Shown: positions 1 through 7,281, counted from the first letter of the stretch. The stretch is DNA of 9,149 nt from Methylomicrobium sp. (GCA_007135635.1 SLIO01000020.1:1-9149), one strand, 5' to 3'. Numbers and translations are program-made. The notes: a model not told the origin generated them from the letters alone.

Positions 1-2261
1 AGCAAGAAGGGCCCGATTTCAGAACCGATGCCCGGCACAAAATTCAATACCGGCCCCGGAATGCCGGCTTGATGCAAAAGCCGAACGCAAGCTGCAGCGG
101 TGAGCGAGGTGGCTTCGGCCGGTTTGGCGACGACCGTATTGCCGGCTACCAGAGCCGCGACGACTTGCCCGGTGAAAATCGCAATCGGAAAATTCCACGG
201 GCTAATGCAGAGAAAAACGCCGCGCCCGTGATAAGTCATAAAGTTATCTTCGCCGCACGGTCCCGGTAACGTCAGCGGGCGGTTGAAAAACTCCAGTGCT
301 CGGGCGGCATAATATCGGCAAAAATCGACCGCTTCCCTGACTTCGGCCAAAGCGTCCTTGATCGTCCTGCCGCCTTCACGGACGCATAACGAGACTAATT
401 CGGTGTTGTGATATTCGAACAAATCGGCGGCATTGTTCATATAGCGCACCCGAGTTTGCACGGCGGTCGAGCGCCAAGCCTCGAACGCTTGCGAGGCGGT
501 GTCGAGCGCGGCGGCAACGGTGTCGGCATCGCTAAAAGCAATTGTGCCGACTTTATGCGAACGATAGGCGGGATTCACGATAACCTGTTCGGAACCGGCT
601 AGGCAGTTTCCGTTAATCGAGGGGCCGGCATGATGAGAGGTGCCGGATAATTCGTCGAGTCGCTTTTGCAAAGCAAAAAGCTGTTCGGCATCGGCTAGAT
701 TCATGCCTTCCGAATTGCGCCTTTCTCTACCAAATATTTCGACCGGCAACGACACGCCGGTTTTCTCGGTATCGCTGAGTCCGAGCCAAAAAGCGACCGG
801 ATTTTGCACGATGCGTTCGATGTCAATATCGGGATTTTCAATCTGATTGACAAAAGACGTATTCGCGCCGTTTTCCAGCAAACGCCGGACCAGATAAGGC
901 AACAACTCTTGATACTGGCCGATCGGCGCATAAACCCGGCACGGAACAAGCCAATCGGGATCGCGCGCCAGGTTTCGATAAAGCGCTTCGCCCATGCCGT
1001 GCAGGCGCTGAAATTCGTAATCTTTCCGGTTGCCGGCCATCTGTCTGATCGCGGCGACGGTATGGGCATTATGGGTTGCGAATTGTGGATAAAAAGCGTC
1101 GGGTTCGGCCAATAGCAGGCAGGCGCAGGACAGATAAGAAATGTCACTAGCCGACTTTCGCGTGAACACCGGATAACCGGAAAGCCCTTGTTCTTGAGCG
1201 CGTTTAATCTCGGTGTCCCAGTACGCACCTTTGACCAATCGAACCGGGATTTTTCGATGCTCCGATTTCGCCAAGGCCGCCAGCCAGCGGATGACATAAG
1301 GCGCTCGTTGTTGATAAGACTGAACCGCAAGCCCCAGTCCGGGCCACCCCTTTAAACTCGGGTGAGTGAAGACCGCCTCGAAAATCGTAAGCGATAGACT
1401 TAATCGCTCGCTTTCCTCGGCATCGACCGTCACCGTCAAGCCGCCTTGCCGCGCGCATTGAGCCAGAGCGAGCAATTTCGCGGTCAGTTCGGGCACCGAT
1501 CTGAGGTGCTGCAACGGTTCGTAACGCGGACACAAGGCCGACAGTTTGATCGAAATACCCGGTTTTTCGAACAACGGAACATCGCCGGATTCTTGCGACA
1601 ATTCACGGATGGCATCGAGATAAGCGGAAAAATAACGTTCCGAGTCCGAATTGGTGACTGCCGCTTCGCCAAGCATATCAAAAGAATAAAGAAATTCGCG
1701 ATGGTAGCGGCTATTTTGTAATGCTGAGCTAATCGATTCGGCCATCACGAATTGAGAGCCCAAAAAGTGCATTGCGCTTTGCAATGCCTTTCGGATCAAG
1801 GGTTGGCCTAACCGACCGAGCAAGTGCTCGAATACCTGCGAGGCGTTAGCCTTAACATGCCGCTCGAACAAGCCTGTTAACAGCAATGCGCCAGTCGATA
1901 AATTTACCAGCATCGAGTCGCTGTGATTGAGATGTTCTTGCCAATGAGCCGAAGCCAACTTATCGGCGAGAAAACGGTCTTGGGTCGCGGCATCCGGAAT
2001 GCGCAACAAGGCTTCGGCAATACTCATCAATACCAGGCCTTCAGCGCTATTGAGCTGGTATTCATGCAAAAAAGCATCGACGACGGTTTGCTTGTCTTTA
2101 TCGGCCCGGATTCGTTCAACCAGTAAACGAGCCAGCGCTTCGGCATCGGCGGGGTTATAATCGGTCATGCCAACCATTAATTCGATTACGCTAACGGTTT
2201 CATCGATCAAATACGCTTGATCGATAGCTTTGCGCAAGTCCGATAAAGAAAAATTAATCAT
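1..2261 (-). CDS. putA: Bifunctional proline dehydrogenase / delta-1-pyrroline-5-carboxylate dehydrogenase PutA (partial, C-terminus outside window)
   Basis: Oxidises proline to glutamate in two steps: an FAD proline dehydrogenase passes electrons to quinone, then an NAD-dependent aldehyde dehydrogenase oxidises the semialdehyde. The frame is open from ATG 2261 to the window edge, giving about 753 residues. An alpha-helical arm (~10-200) precedes the PRODH barrel (~220-480), with TVDAEE (277-282), LVKGAYWD (342-349), FQRLHGMG (417-424), YAPIG (444-448) and YLVRRLLENGANTSF (456-470). By my alignment, E. coli PutA D370, Y437, Y540, Y552 and R555/R556 are all kept, as D280, Y347, Y444, Y456 and R459/R460. 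The aldehyde dehydrogenase domain begins near 555 and shows SPWNFP (687-692) and AKPAE (712-716); its catalytic cysteine lies beyond the edge. The N-terminus begins directly with the arm, so the ribbon-helix-helix DNA-binding domain of E. coli PutA is absent. No clear Shine-Dalgarno precedes the ATG. Several shorter antisense and shifted frames inside it are shadows. Confidence 0.97.
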   Translation of the reverse strand, partial: MINFSLSDLRKAIDQAYLIDETVSVIELMVGMTDYNPADAEALARLLVERIRADKDKQTVVDAFLHEYQLNSAEGLVLMSIAEALLRIPDAATQDRFLADKLASAHWQEHLNHSDSMLVNLSTGALLLTGLFERHVKANASQVFEHLLGRLGQPLIRKALQSAMHFLGSQFVMAESISSALQNSRYHREFLYSFDMLGEAAVTNSDSERYFSAYLDAIRELSQESGDVPLFEKPGISIKLSALCPRYEPLQHLRSVPELTAKLLALAQCARQGGLTVTVDAEESERLSLSLTIFEAVFTHPSLKGWPGLGLAVQSYQQRAPYVIRWLAALAKSEHRKIPVRLVKGAYWDTEIKRAQEQGLSGYPVFTRKSASDISYLSCACLLLAEPDAFYPQFATHNAHTVAAIRQMAGNRKDYEFQRLHGMGEALYRNLARDPDWLVPCRVYAPIGQYQELLPYLVRRLLENGANTSFVNQIENPDIDIERIVQNPVAFWLGLSDTEKTGVSLPVEIFGRERRNSEGMNLADAEQLFALQKRLDELSGTSHHAGPSINGNCLAGSEQVIVNPAYRSHKVGTIAFSDADTVAAALDTASQAFEAWRSTAVQTRVRYMNNAADLFEYHNTELVSLCVREGGRTIKDALAEVREAVDFCRYYAARALEFFNRPLTLPGPCGEDNFMTYHGRGVFLCISPWNFPIAIFTGQVVAALVAGNTVVAKPAEATSLTAAACVRLLHQAGIPGPVLNFVPGIGSEIGPFL

Positions 2262-2280
2262 ATATATCGTGTTATTTTGT

Positions 2281-2298
2281 GAAAAAGTTAACTTTTTC
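2281..2298. promoter_or_regulatory. Perfect 18-base palindrome in putA leader, candidate operator
   Basis: GAAAAAGTTAACTTTTTC equals its own reverse complement over all 18 bases and lies 20 bases upstream of the putA start codon, downstream of the predicted promoter. With no loop bases it is a poor RNA hairpin, so a dimeric repressor site is the more natural reading. This PutA lacks the RHH domain that autoregulates in E. coli, so a separate regulator would be needed. The regulator is unknown. Confidence 0.45.
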
Positions 2299-2345
2299 GC
2301 TAAAAGATCTGCCGATTGCACTACTAAGTTGAATCCTTGGGTTTT

Positions 2346-2374
2346 TTTATACTCCAAAACATGTTTGTCCACAA
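2346..2374 (-). promoter_or_regulatory. Predicted sigma70-type promoter of putA
   Basis: Read on the minus strand, TTGTGG (2374-2369) and TATAAA (2351-2346) are separated by exactly 17 bases. Transcription would start near 2339, giving a leader of about 78 nt that contains the 18-base palindrome at 2281-2298. The spacer also contains a 10-base palindrome, AAACATGTTT (2357-2366). Prediction only. Confidence 0.55.
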
Positions 2375-2389
2375 ATAACTGTTGTATTG

Positions 2390-3385
2390 ATGATTAAATT
2401 TTTCAGAATTTTGCTTGTATTGCTGTTAAGTTGGCTCGTAGGGTGCGCGCCAGCCGTTTATAAGCCAGGTCAACCCGTTATAGAAGCGCTCTTGCTGGAT
2501 GATCGTTATATCACGCCGGACGGCTCCTGGCTGCCGGTTAGGAAGTGGTTGCCTGATCAGGGTCAAGCGGCAGCGGTATTGATCGCTTTACACGGTTTCA
2601 ACGATTACAGTCGTTTTTTCGAGGCGCCTGGGGAGTTTCTGAAAGAAAAAGGGATTGCCAGTTATGCCTACGATCAACGCGGTTTCGGTCAAAGCCCGCG
2701 TCGGGGCTTGTGGAGCGGTATCGACGCTTATACCCAGGATTTGGATTTATTTGTCAGACTCATCAAAAGTAAGCATCCGGGCTTGCCGGTTTATCTATTG
2801 GGCGAAAGTATGGGTGGTGCGGTAATTATAGCGGCCATGTCGCGCGATGACATGTCGCCGGTTGACGGCTTGATCTTGTCGGCTCCGGCCGTTTGGTCCC
2901 GAGCAACGATGCCTTGGTATCAACGCAGTTTGTTGTGGGTCATATCCCATACGATGCCCTGGATGACGCTGACTGGGCGGGGGTTAAAAATACAAGCCTC
3001 GGATAATATCGAAATGCTGAAAGAATTGGGCAGAGACCCGCTAGTGATCAAGGAAACCCGCGTCGAAACTATTCACGGTTTGACCGATTTGATGGATACG
3101 GCATTCAATAATGCAAAAAATATTCATGTTGACACCTTGATGCTATACGGCGAAAAGGACGAAGTGATACCTAAGCGGCCGACGCTACACTTCTTGCGGG
3201 ACTTTCTCGATAGCGAAGAAGTCGACAAGACCGTTGCTTTCTACGAGAATGGCTATCACATGCTGTTGCGCGATTTGGAAGCAAAAGTCATTTGGCGGGA
3301 TATCGCCGCATGGGTCAAATCATCGCAAAAGCCGCTTCCATCAGGCGCCGATAAGCGGGATTGGCGAATGTTGGCGAAAAGATAA
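2390..3385 (+). CDS. Lipoprotein alpha/beta hydrolase, monoacylglycerol lipase-like (serine hydrolase, Hydrolase_4 type)
   Basis: Probable membrane-anchored serine ester hydrolase, 331 aa. The N-terminus is a lipoprotein signal peptide: a hydrophobic stretch (4-17) ending in the lipobox LVGC with acceptor Cys19, then AP, so the mature protein should be lipid-anchored outside the inner membrane. The fold signature is LHGF (67-70, oxyanion strand), YDQRGFGQSPRRG (94-106, typical of MGL-type lipases), nucleophile elbow GESMG (138-142, Ser140), acid Asp257 in YGEKDEVIP and His290 in GYHML, in the correct order. The substrate cannot be told; monoacylglycerol or another short ester is inferred from the family. 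The start is ATG 2390; a TTG at 2387 would add one residue. No clear Shine-Dalgarno is visible upstream. It is divergent from putA, and nothing links the two functions. Confidence 0.9.
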   Translation: MIKFFRILLVLLLSWLVGCAPAVYKPGQPVIEALLLDDRYITPDGSWLPVRKWLPDQGQAAAVLIALHGFNDYSRFFEAPGEFLKEKGIASYAYDQRGFGQSPRRGLWSGIDAYTQDLDLFVRLIKSKHPGLPVYLLGESMGGAVIIAAMSRDDMSPVDGLILSAPAVWSRATMPWYQRSLLWVISHTMPWMTLTGRGLKIQASDNIEMLKELGRDPLVIKETRVETIHGLTDLMDTAFNNAKNIHVDTLMLYGEKDEVIPKRPTLHFLRDFLDSEEVDKTVAFYENGYHMLLRDLEAKVIWRDIAAWVKSSQKPLPSGADKRDWRMLAKR

Positions 3386-3431
3386 GAATCGATTAGTTTG
3401 CACTAGGACAAGGGGCTGAATATCTATGGGG

Positions 3432-3447
3432 GCGACGCCTTCGTCGC
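3432..3447. repeat. Small GC-rich hairpin in convergent gap
   Basis: GCGACG, loop CCTT, CGTCGC: a perfect 6-bp stem about 45 bases after the hydrolase stop codon. No T-run follows on either strand, so it is not a typical Rho-independent terminator. It resembles short REP-like intergenic repeats but only one copy is visible here. Confidence 0.4.
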
Positions 3448-3495
3448 GACTTCCGGAGCCACTGACACTCATCGCTCTTTGTTTAGCCGGCGCTT

Positions 3496-3523
3496 AAAAC
3501 ACGGCATGCAATGTTCGTGTTTT
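3496..3523. terminator. Candidate bidirectional terminator between convergent genes
   Basis: AAAACACG (3496-3503) and CGTGTTTT (3516-3523) form a perfect 8-bp stem around a 12-base loop. Each strand ends in a short run of four T, so it could serve the plus-strand hydrolase and the minus-strand esterase-like gene. The stem is AT-rich and the loop large, so it would be weak. The rest of 3386-3559 shows no gene. Confidence 0.4.
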
Positions 3524-3559
3524 GCCGATGCAATGCATTTCGTCATCATATCGGGTTCA

Positions 3560-4882
3560 CTATCTTACCGGCGTCAATTCCCGCGTATTTTTAATGAAAA
3601 CAAAACTGTCATAACGTCGCGCAACGCGTGAAGCGACATATTGGGCATAATCTCGTCTAGGATCGTAAATTACTCCGATTGCGCGGTTTCCGATCAATTG
3701 ATCGAGCGGTTCGTAGCGTCGGTCCTCGTCACTGAACATCAGGTAAAACGCTTCCGGCCCAAGCCTTGCAAAAACCTCTTCAATGCTGCCGGGCTGGGCT
3801 TTGGGTACGGGCATTATCGACATTGGTGCGCCCCAATAAGCTCCGGCATTGACCTTTCCTTGATCGGTGCCGAAACCGACGATATGTACCCGGTCTGCAC
3901 CAAGCGCTTGTCTACTCAATTGACCGATATTTAACGTTTCGCGCAATATCATCGTAGTTTTACTGGCATCGCCGACATGTGTATTGTGTGCCCAAATAAT
4001 GCCTTTGGCTTCAGTTCCGTGACGTTCGAGCAGGCCTTCGATCGATACCCACATATGCTTAACGCGGCTGTTCCAGGCATCAGGTCCTTCGCGGATCGCG
4101 AGGCGGAAAAAGTCTTCGGCATTCTTGATCACCAAGGCTTTTTGTCTAGCCCGGAAGCGGATTTTAGGGTCATCACCGGACGGCTTGGGTTTTAGGTTTT
4201 GAATGATTTCGAGCACTTCTGTCAGCTCTTTCTCGCACGAAAAGCCGCCTCGAGCTGTGGCTCTTGCATACATCCATTCATCGCGGTCGTATTGTTTGAA
4301 ACAATTCAGGCGGCGTTGGATGTCGGGAAGTTGCTCCGGAAAATAAGCGCCGGCCAGCGCCAAAAGGTCGTCGATTGCTTCCCATTGTCCGTAAACATCC
4401 ATACCGAATAAACCGATTTTATCGGCTTCCGGACGGGTTTTGTTAAATTCACGTAGCCATTCGGCTAGGGCTTCAATGTCTTGGTTGGCCCACATCCAAC
4501 GCGGCCAGCGCCCGAAGGTCTTGAGTACGTCGGCGGCCGACGTGCCGGGCTTAGAGCGGCCTTTGACATACTCGTTCAGCCGGTATAATGAAGGCCAATC
4601 GCCCTCTACTGCAATAAAAGAAAACCCTTTTTCGGTAATCAGTCGTTTGGAGATTTCGCTACGCCAATGGTAGAACTCATGCGTGCCGTGTGTCGATTCG
4701 CCGAGTAACACCAGTTTATTACTGCCGGCAGTTTCGATCAGTCGGTCGAGATCGGAACGTTGTTTGAGCGGAATAGCTTTAGGCGCTAAAAAAGCCGTCA
4801 GTTTGTTCGGCTCGGCTTTAGCAATCGCCGACTCGAATACTAAAAAAACCGTGCAAAATAAAAAGAAATTGATAATTTTCAT
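3560..4882 (-). CDS. Periplasmic erythromycin-esterase-family protein
   Basis: Member of the erythromycin esterase (Ere-like) hydrolase family, 440 aa. An N-terminal Sec signal peptide is evident: basic start, hydrophobic core (5-20), probable cleavage after AKA (21-23), placing the enzyme in the periplasm. Family motifs are LGESTHGTHEFY (60-71, with Glu62, His65 and His68), VEGDWP (92-97, Glu93) and WAHNTHVGD (297-305, His299 and His302), which in characterised Ere enzymes supply the acid/histidine active site. The length is near that of EreA/EreB plus a leader. Most chromosomal homologues have no known substrate, so macrolide resistance should not be assumed. The start ATG 4882 lies one base after the stop of the upstream membrane-protein gene (TGACATG), with no good Shine-Dalgarno of its own. 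This suggests translation by re-initiation and a shared job. Confidence 0.88.
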   Translation of the reverse strand: MKIINFFLFCTVFLVFESAIAKAEPNKLTAFLAPKAIPLKQRSDLDRLIETAGSNKLVLLGESTHGTHEFYHWRSEISKRLITEKGFSFIAVEGDWPSLYRLNEYVKGRSKPGTSAADVLKTFGRWPRWMWANQDIEALAEWLREFNKTRPEADKIGLFGMDVYGQWEAIDDLLALAGAYFPEQLPDIQRRLNCFKQYDRDEWMYARATARGGFSCEKELTEVLEIIQNLKPKPSGDDPKIRFRARQKALVIKNAEDFFRLAIREGPDAWNSRVKHMWVSIEGLLERHGTEAKGIIWAHNTHVGDASKTTMILRETLNIGQLSRQALGADRVHIVGFGTDQGKVNAGAYWGAPMSIMPVPKAQPGSIEEVFARLGPEAFYLMFSDEDRRYEPLDQLIGNRAIGVIYDPRRDYAQYVASRVARRYDSFVFIKNTRELTPVR

Positions 4883-4883
4883 G

Positions 4884-5459
4884 TCATTTAAGAGATCTGA
4901 GATGCCGAATCAAGGCAAGCCGGGATTGGTTTATCGATAGAAATAAGGATGACTCCTTAATGCTTCGAACCCAATTCCTAGGTAATAGTTTCTCAAGTTT
5001 TTGTTTCAAAATAACGATATGGGCGATAATGCGTTGATGCATTGCGCTGGCTTTAATCGAATCGATGATCCACATCAAGAAATCATACGATTTTTTGAAC
5101 CAGAGGAAAGTCAATAGCTTGGCCTTGGCAATACGAAACAACCAAAAAGTAAAAGCGGCGACCGGGATTTTACCTATGTAAAGGGTAATCCCGAAAACTA
5201 GGCTACCTTTAGCAAGTAAACCGATTGCGATAAAGCCGAGTAGTTCGACCTGAATGAATAAAAACAGAAAAACGCACAATAGCGCGTAGCGGTTGAGCTC
5301 GAAAACGGAGGATTCTATTCTTTGCAGAACCTTCAGGCTATGGACAAACCTAAAAACCGGAATAGCAATCGTATCCCAGATCAATTCTTCTAGCAGAATA
5401 TAAACAAAAACCCAAAATCCTAAAAATAAGTTGCTGATTTTTCTTAAAATATTTACCAT
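4884..5459 (-). CDS. Conserved membrane protein of unknown function
   Basis: A 191-aa protein from ATG 5459 (MVNILRKI). An in-frame TTG at 5486 would add nine residues, but these look unlike a natural N-terminus. Hydrophobic segments are visible at about 9-35, 57-83 and 86-109, so two to four membrane passes, followed by a basic C-terminal tail (~120-191) that is probably cytoplasmic. The segment EELIWDTIAIP (24-34) and the spacing to the later hydrophobic block recall a family of proteobacterial membrane proteins of unknown function that carry an E-x-W-D motif; this is from memory and uncertain. The gene is visibly richer in A and T than the flanking putA and mtaB. It follows the small gene by 63 bases and abuts the esterase-like gene, so it probably sits mid-operon. 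No enzymatic motif is seen. Confidence 0.78.
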   Translation of the reverse strand: MVNILRKISNLFLGFWVFVYILLEELIWDTIAIPVFRFVHSLKVLQRIESSVFELNRYALLCVFLFLFIQVELLGFIAIGLLAKGSLVFGITLYIGKIPVAAFTFWLFRIAKAKLLTFLWFKKSYDFLMWIIDSIKASAMHQRIIAHIVILKQKLEKLLPRNWVRSIKESSLFLSINQSRLALIRHLRSLK

Positions 5460-5522
5460 AGAAACCCGGGGTGCAAAAGTAATCAAGCATTGGGTGAAAA
5501 AGATTAGAAAAGAGAATGTATT

Positions 5523-5789
5523 TTAAACGGTGCAAGCCGAGACGATTTCGCCTTTGTCGTTCAACATCAGTTTTAAACGGCCATAGCAAGATTTTTGGTT
5601 ACATTGGCACCCGGAGCCTTCCATAATGCTTTCAAGGAATGTGATATAAATCAACAGCTCACCCGATTTACGTTCCAAAACCTCAGACTGAATCGATTCG
5701 TTGATAATCCAACCGTTTTTGCTACAAAAATCAGTTAATACATTGGAATGTTCTAAAAAAATTTTTATCGGGTCTTCAGTTTCGAGCAT
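5523..5789 (-). CDS. Small cysteine-containing hypothetical protein
   Basis: An 88-aa protein that I do not recognise. It has no signal peptide or membrane segment and appears cytoplasmic. Cysteines are at 22, 61, 63, 68 and 86; the C-terminal GCQCNQKSC (60-68) plus Cys86 could bind a metal or form disulfides, but no named family fits. The reading frame is supported by a well-placed Shine-Dalgarno (GGAG, 8 bases before ATG 5789) and a promoter-like sequence just upstream. It is the first gene of the likely leftward unit that continues with the membrane protein and the erythromycin-esterase-family protein. Codon use is AT-rich, like the gene after it. Confidence 0.72.
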   Translation of the reverse strand: MLETEDPIKIFLEHSNVLTDFCSKNGWIINESIQSEVLERKSGELLIYITFLESIMEGSGCQCNQKSCYGRLKLMLNDKGEIVSACTV

Positions 5790-5797
5790 CGCCGCCG

Positions 5798-5801
5798 CTC
5801 C
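5798..5801 (-). promoter_or_regulatory. Ribosome binding site of the small cysteine-containing gene
   Basis: GGAG on the minus strand, 8 bases before ATG 5789. It is the clearest Shine-Dalgarno in the window and fixes the start of this short gene. Confidence 0.7.
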
Positions 5802-5820
5802 AAGTTAGTCGATCTTAGTT

Positions 5821-5849
5821 AAGATAAACAACCGGCACGACTAAAGCAA
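5821..5849 (-). promoter_or_regulatory. Predicted sigma70-type promoter of the small-protein/membrane-protein/esterase unit
   Basis: On the minus strand TTGCTT (5849-5844) and TATCTT (5826-5821) are 17 bases apart, with a start site expected near 5814, about 25 nt before ATG 5789. An inverted repeat ATCTTA-2-TAAGAT (5812-5825) overlaps the -10 and start site and could be an operator. Prediction only. Confidence 0.5.
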
Positions 5850-5915
5850 CTGAATGAGCGTAATAAAGTCGAACGGGTATCATACATTGTTGAATCCCAT
5901 CCGGCCGGAGAAACG

Positions 5916-5966
5916 GGCAGTTTGCAGAAGGTGCTGCGGAATGTGTTTGGTGAATGCACCGCTGCC
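5916..5966. repeat. Nested inverted repeat in the gap downstream of mtaB
   Basis: GGCAG (5916-5920) pairs with CTGCC (5962-5966), and inside it GGTGC (5930-5934) pairs with GCACC (5956-5960). The island is GC-richer than its surroundings and is preceded by the palindrome CCGGCCGG (5901-5908). There is no T-run on the minus strand, so it does not look like an mtaB terminator. It may be the remnant or copy of a dispersed intergenic repeat. No gene is seen in 5790-5994. Confidence 0.3.
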
Positions 5967-5994
5967 TCCATATCTTTAACGCTGAAGAAATTTC

Positions 5995-7281
5995 CTAAAC
6001 CAGTATTGAAACTAAATGATTGTTACCGGTAGTAATTAGCTTCGCATCGATAATTCGGTTTTCAATCGCTTCGGGTTCGTCGATCTCACAGCCGACGCGC
6101 AGATAATTCGGTGTATAGCCGAAAACCCGATGTTTACCGTTATCGAGGGATTCGGTTTGGCTTTCCCAGAGCACCTGCGTTGTTTGCCCGATGTTTTTCG
6201 ATTGAAATTGCCGCTTCATCGTTTCGGCCAATTCATGTAGTTCTCGGCTGCGTTGTTTCTTGACCATTTCCGGGATTTGATTCGGTAGCGTAGCGGCTTT
6301 CGTGCCTTCGCGTCGCGAATAGGCGAAAATATGGATATGACCGAAACCGGTATTTTCGATGAAATCGAAACTTTCATGCCACTCTTTCTCAGTTTCGCCC
6401 GGAAACCCGACAATGATATCGGTCGTAATATTGAAGTGAGGAATTGCAGTTCTCAGGCCGGTCACGATTTCACTGAACTCTTCGGTTTTACACCGTCTCG
6501 CCATGCGCCGCAGCACCGAATCCGAACCGCTTTGCAGCGGTAGATGCAGATGCGGCATCAGGCGAGGATTATCAAAAAGTTCGATAAAATCATTCGGCAA
6601 TTCCCACGGCTCCAGCGAACCCAGCCTGAGTCTTGGTATATCGCTATCGCTAAGAATCGCTTTGATCAGCTCGGACAGATTTTGATCGGTATCGGAGCCG
6701 TAACCGCCGAGATGCACGCCGGTGATGACGGCTTCATTGATGCCTTGGCTGTGTAGCGTATTGATTTCGTCGACGATTTCTTGTATCGGTCGGCTTTTTT
6801 CCTCGCCGCGAGCGACCGTAACGATACAGAACGTGCAGCGATAACGGCAGCCGTCTTGTACTTTAATAAATGCGCGTTGTCGGCCACGGCTGAATAATGA
6901 GACTTCCCCCGGTTCGGTCGACATTGCCGGCATGCTGTCCATGTTCAGTTCGGTCAGGGTTTTGGCGACCAGGCTTTCTTTATCCTGGTTGCTGACGACG
7001 AGATCGACGCCCATCAATTGCTCGGCTTCTTCGCGGTTGAGCGTCGCATAACAGCCGCTAACGACTAGCTTCGCAGCCGGATTGGTGCGATGTATGCGTC
7101 GGATCAGTTGGCGCGATTTGCGTGCCGCATCTTGCGTGACCGCGCATGAATTAATCACGATCAGATTCGCGTTCTCGGCTTGACGTGTGATTTGATGACC
7201 TTTTTGTTGAAAGGCCTGAGCCCAAGTTTCGAGCTCGGCTTCATTGAGACGGCAGCCCAATGTTTTAAGATGTACGTACAT
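5995..7281 (-). CDS. mtaB: tRNA (t6A37) methylthiotransferase MtaB, radical SAM
   Basis: Converts t6A at position 37 of ANN-decoding tRNAs to ms2t6A, using two [4Fe-4S] clusters and S-adenosylmethionine in the cytoplasm. 428 aa from ATG 7281. The N-terminal UPF0004 domain (~1-125) carries cluster cysteines Cys10 (TLGCRLN), Cys46 (INSCAVT) and Cys77 (VSGCYAT). The radical SAM domain (~135-365) has CRYRCTFC (145-152), and the C-terminal ~370-428 fits a TRAM-like region. GCRLN rather than GCQMN, and overall similarity to the YqeV/MiaB-like group, favour MtaB over MiaB or RimO. The start is the A of the upstream stop codon (TAATG, one-base overlap), so translation is coupled to the SpmAB gene. 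An in-frame TTG at 7296 is possible but would place the start inside the upstream gene. Confidence 0.93.
   Translation of the reverse strand: MYVHLKTLGCRLNEAELETWAQAFQQKGHQITRQAENANLIVINSCAVTQDAARKSRQLIRRIHRTNPAAKLVVSGCYATLNREEAEQLMGVDLVVSNQDKESLVAKTLTELNMDSMPAMSTEPGEVSLFSRGRQRAFIKVQDGCRYRCTFCIVTVARGEEKSRPIQEIVDEINTLHSQGINEAVITGVHLGGYGSDTDQNLSELIKAILSDSDIPRLRLGSLEPWELPNDFIELFDNPRLMPHLHLPLQSGSDSVLRRMARRCKTEEFSEIVTGLRTAIPHFNITTDIIVGFPGETEKEWHESFDFIENTGFGHIHIFAYSRREGTKAATLPNQIPEMVKKQRSRELHELAETMKRQFQSKNIGQTTQVLWESQTESLDNGKHRVFGYTPNYLRVGCEIDEPEAIENRIIDAKLITTGNNHLVSILV

Noticed and set aside
69..2126. Several open frames of 64-209 codons on both strands across the first 2.1 kb
   Set aside because: They overlap the continuous PutA frame, which carries all family motifs. 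The translations of the others show low-complexity or arginine-rich composition typical of shadow frames.
3496..3540. Repeated ATGCAATG near the convergent gap hairpin, considered as a CRISPR or iteron
   Set aside because: Only two 8-base copies exist with no regular spacing, so chance or local duplication is sufficient.
3639..4940. Plus-strand frames opposite the Ere-family gene
   Set aside because: All lie antisense to a gene with a signal peptide and intact active-site motifs and show no recognisable domain.
5460..5486. TTG at 5486 as the start of the membrane protein
   Set aside because: The nine added residues precede a typical MVN start. TTG is rare and no Shine-Dalgarno supports it.
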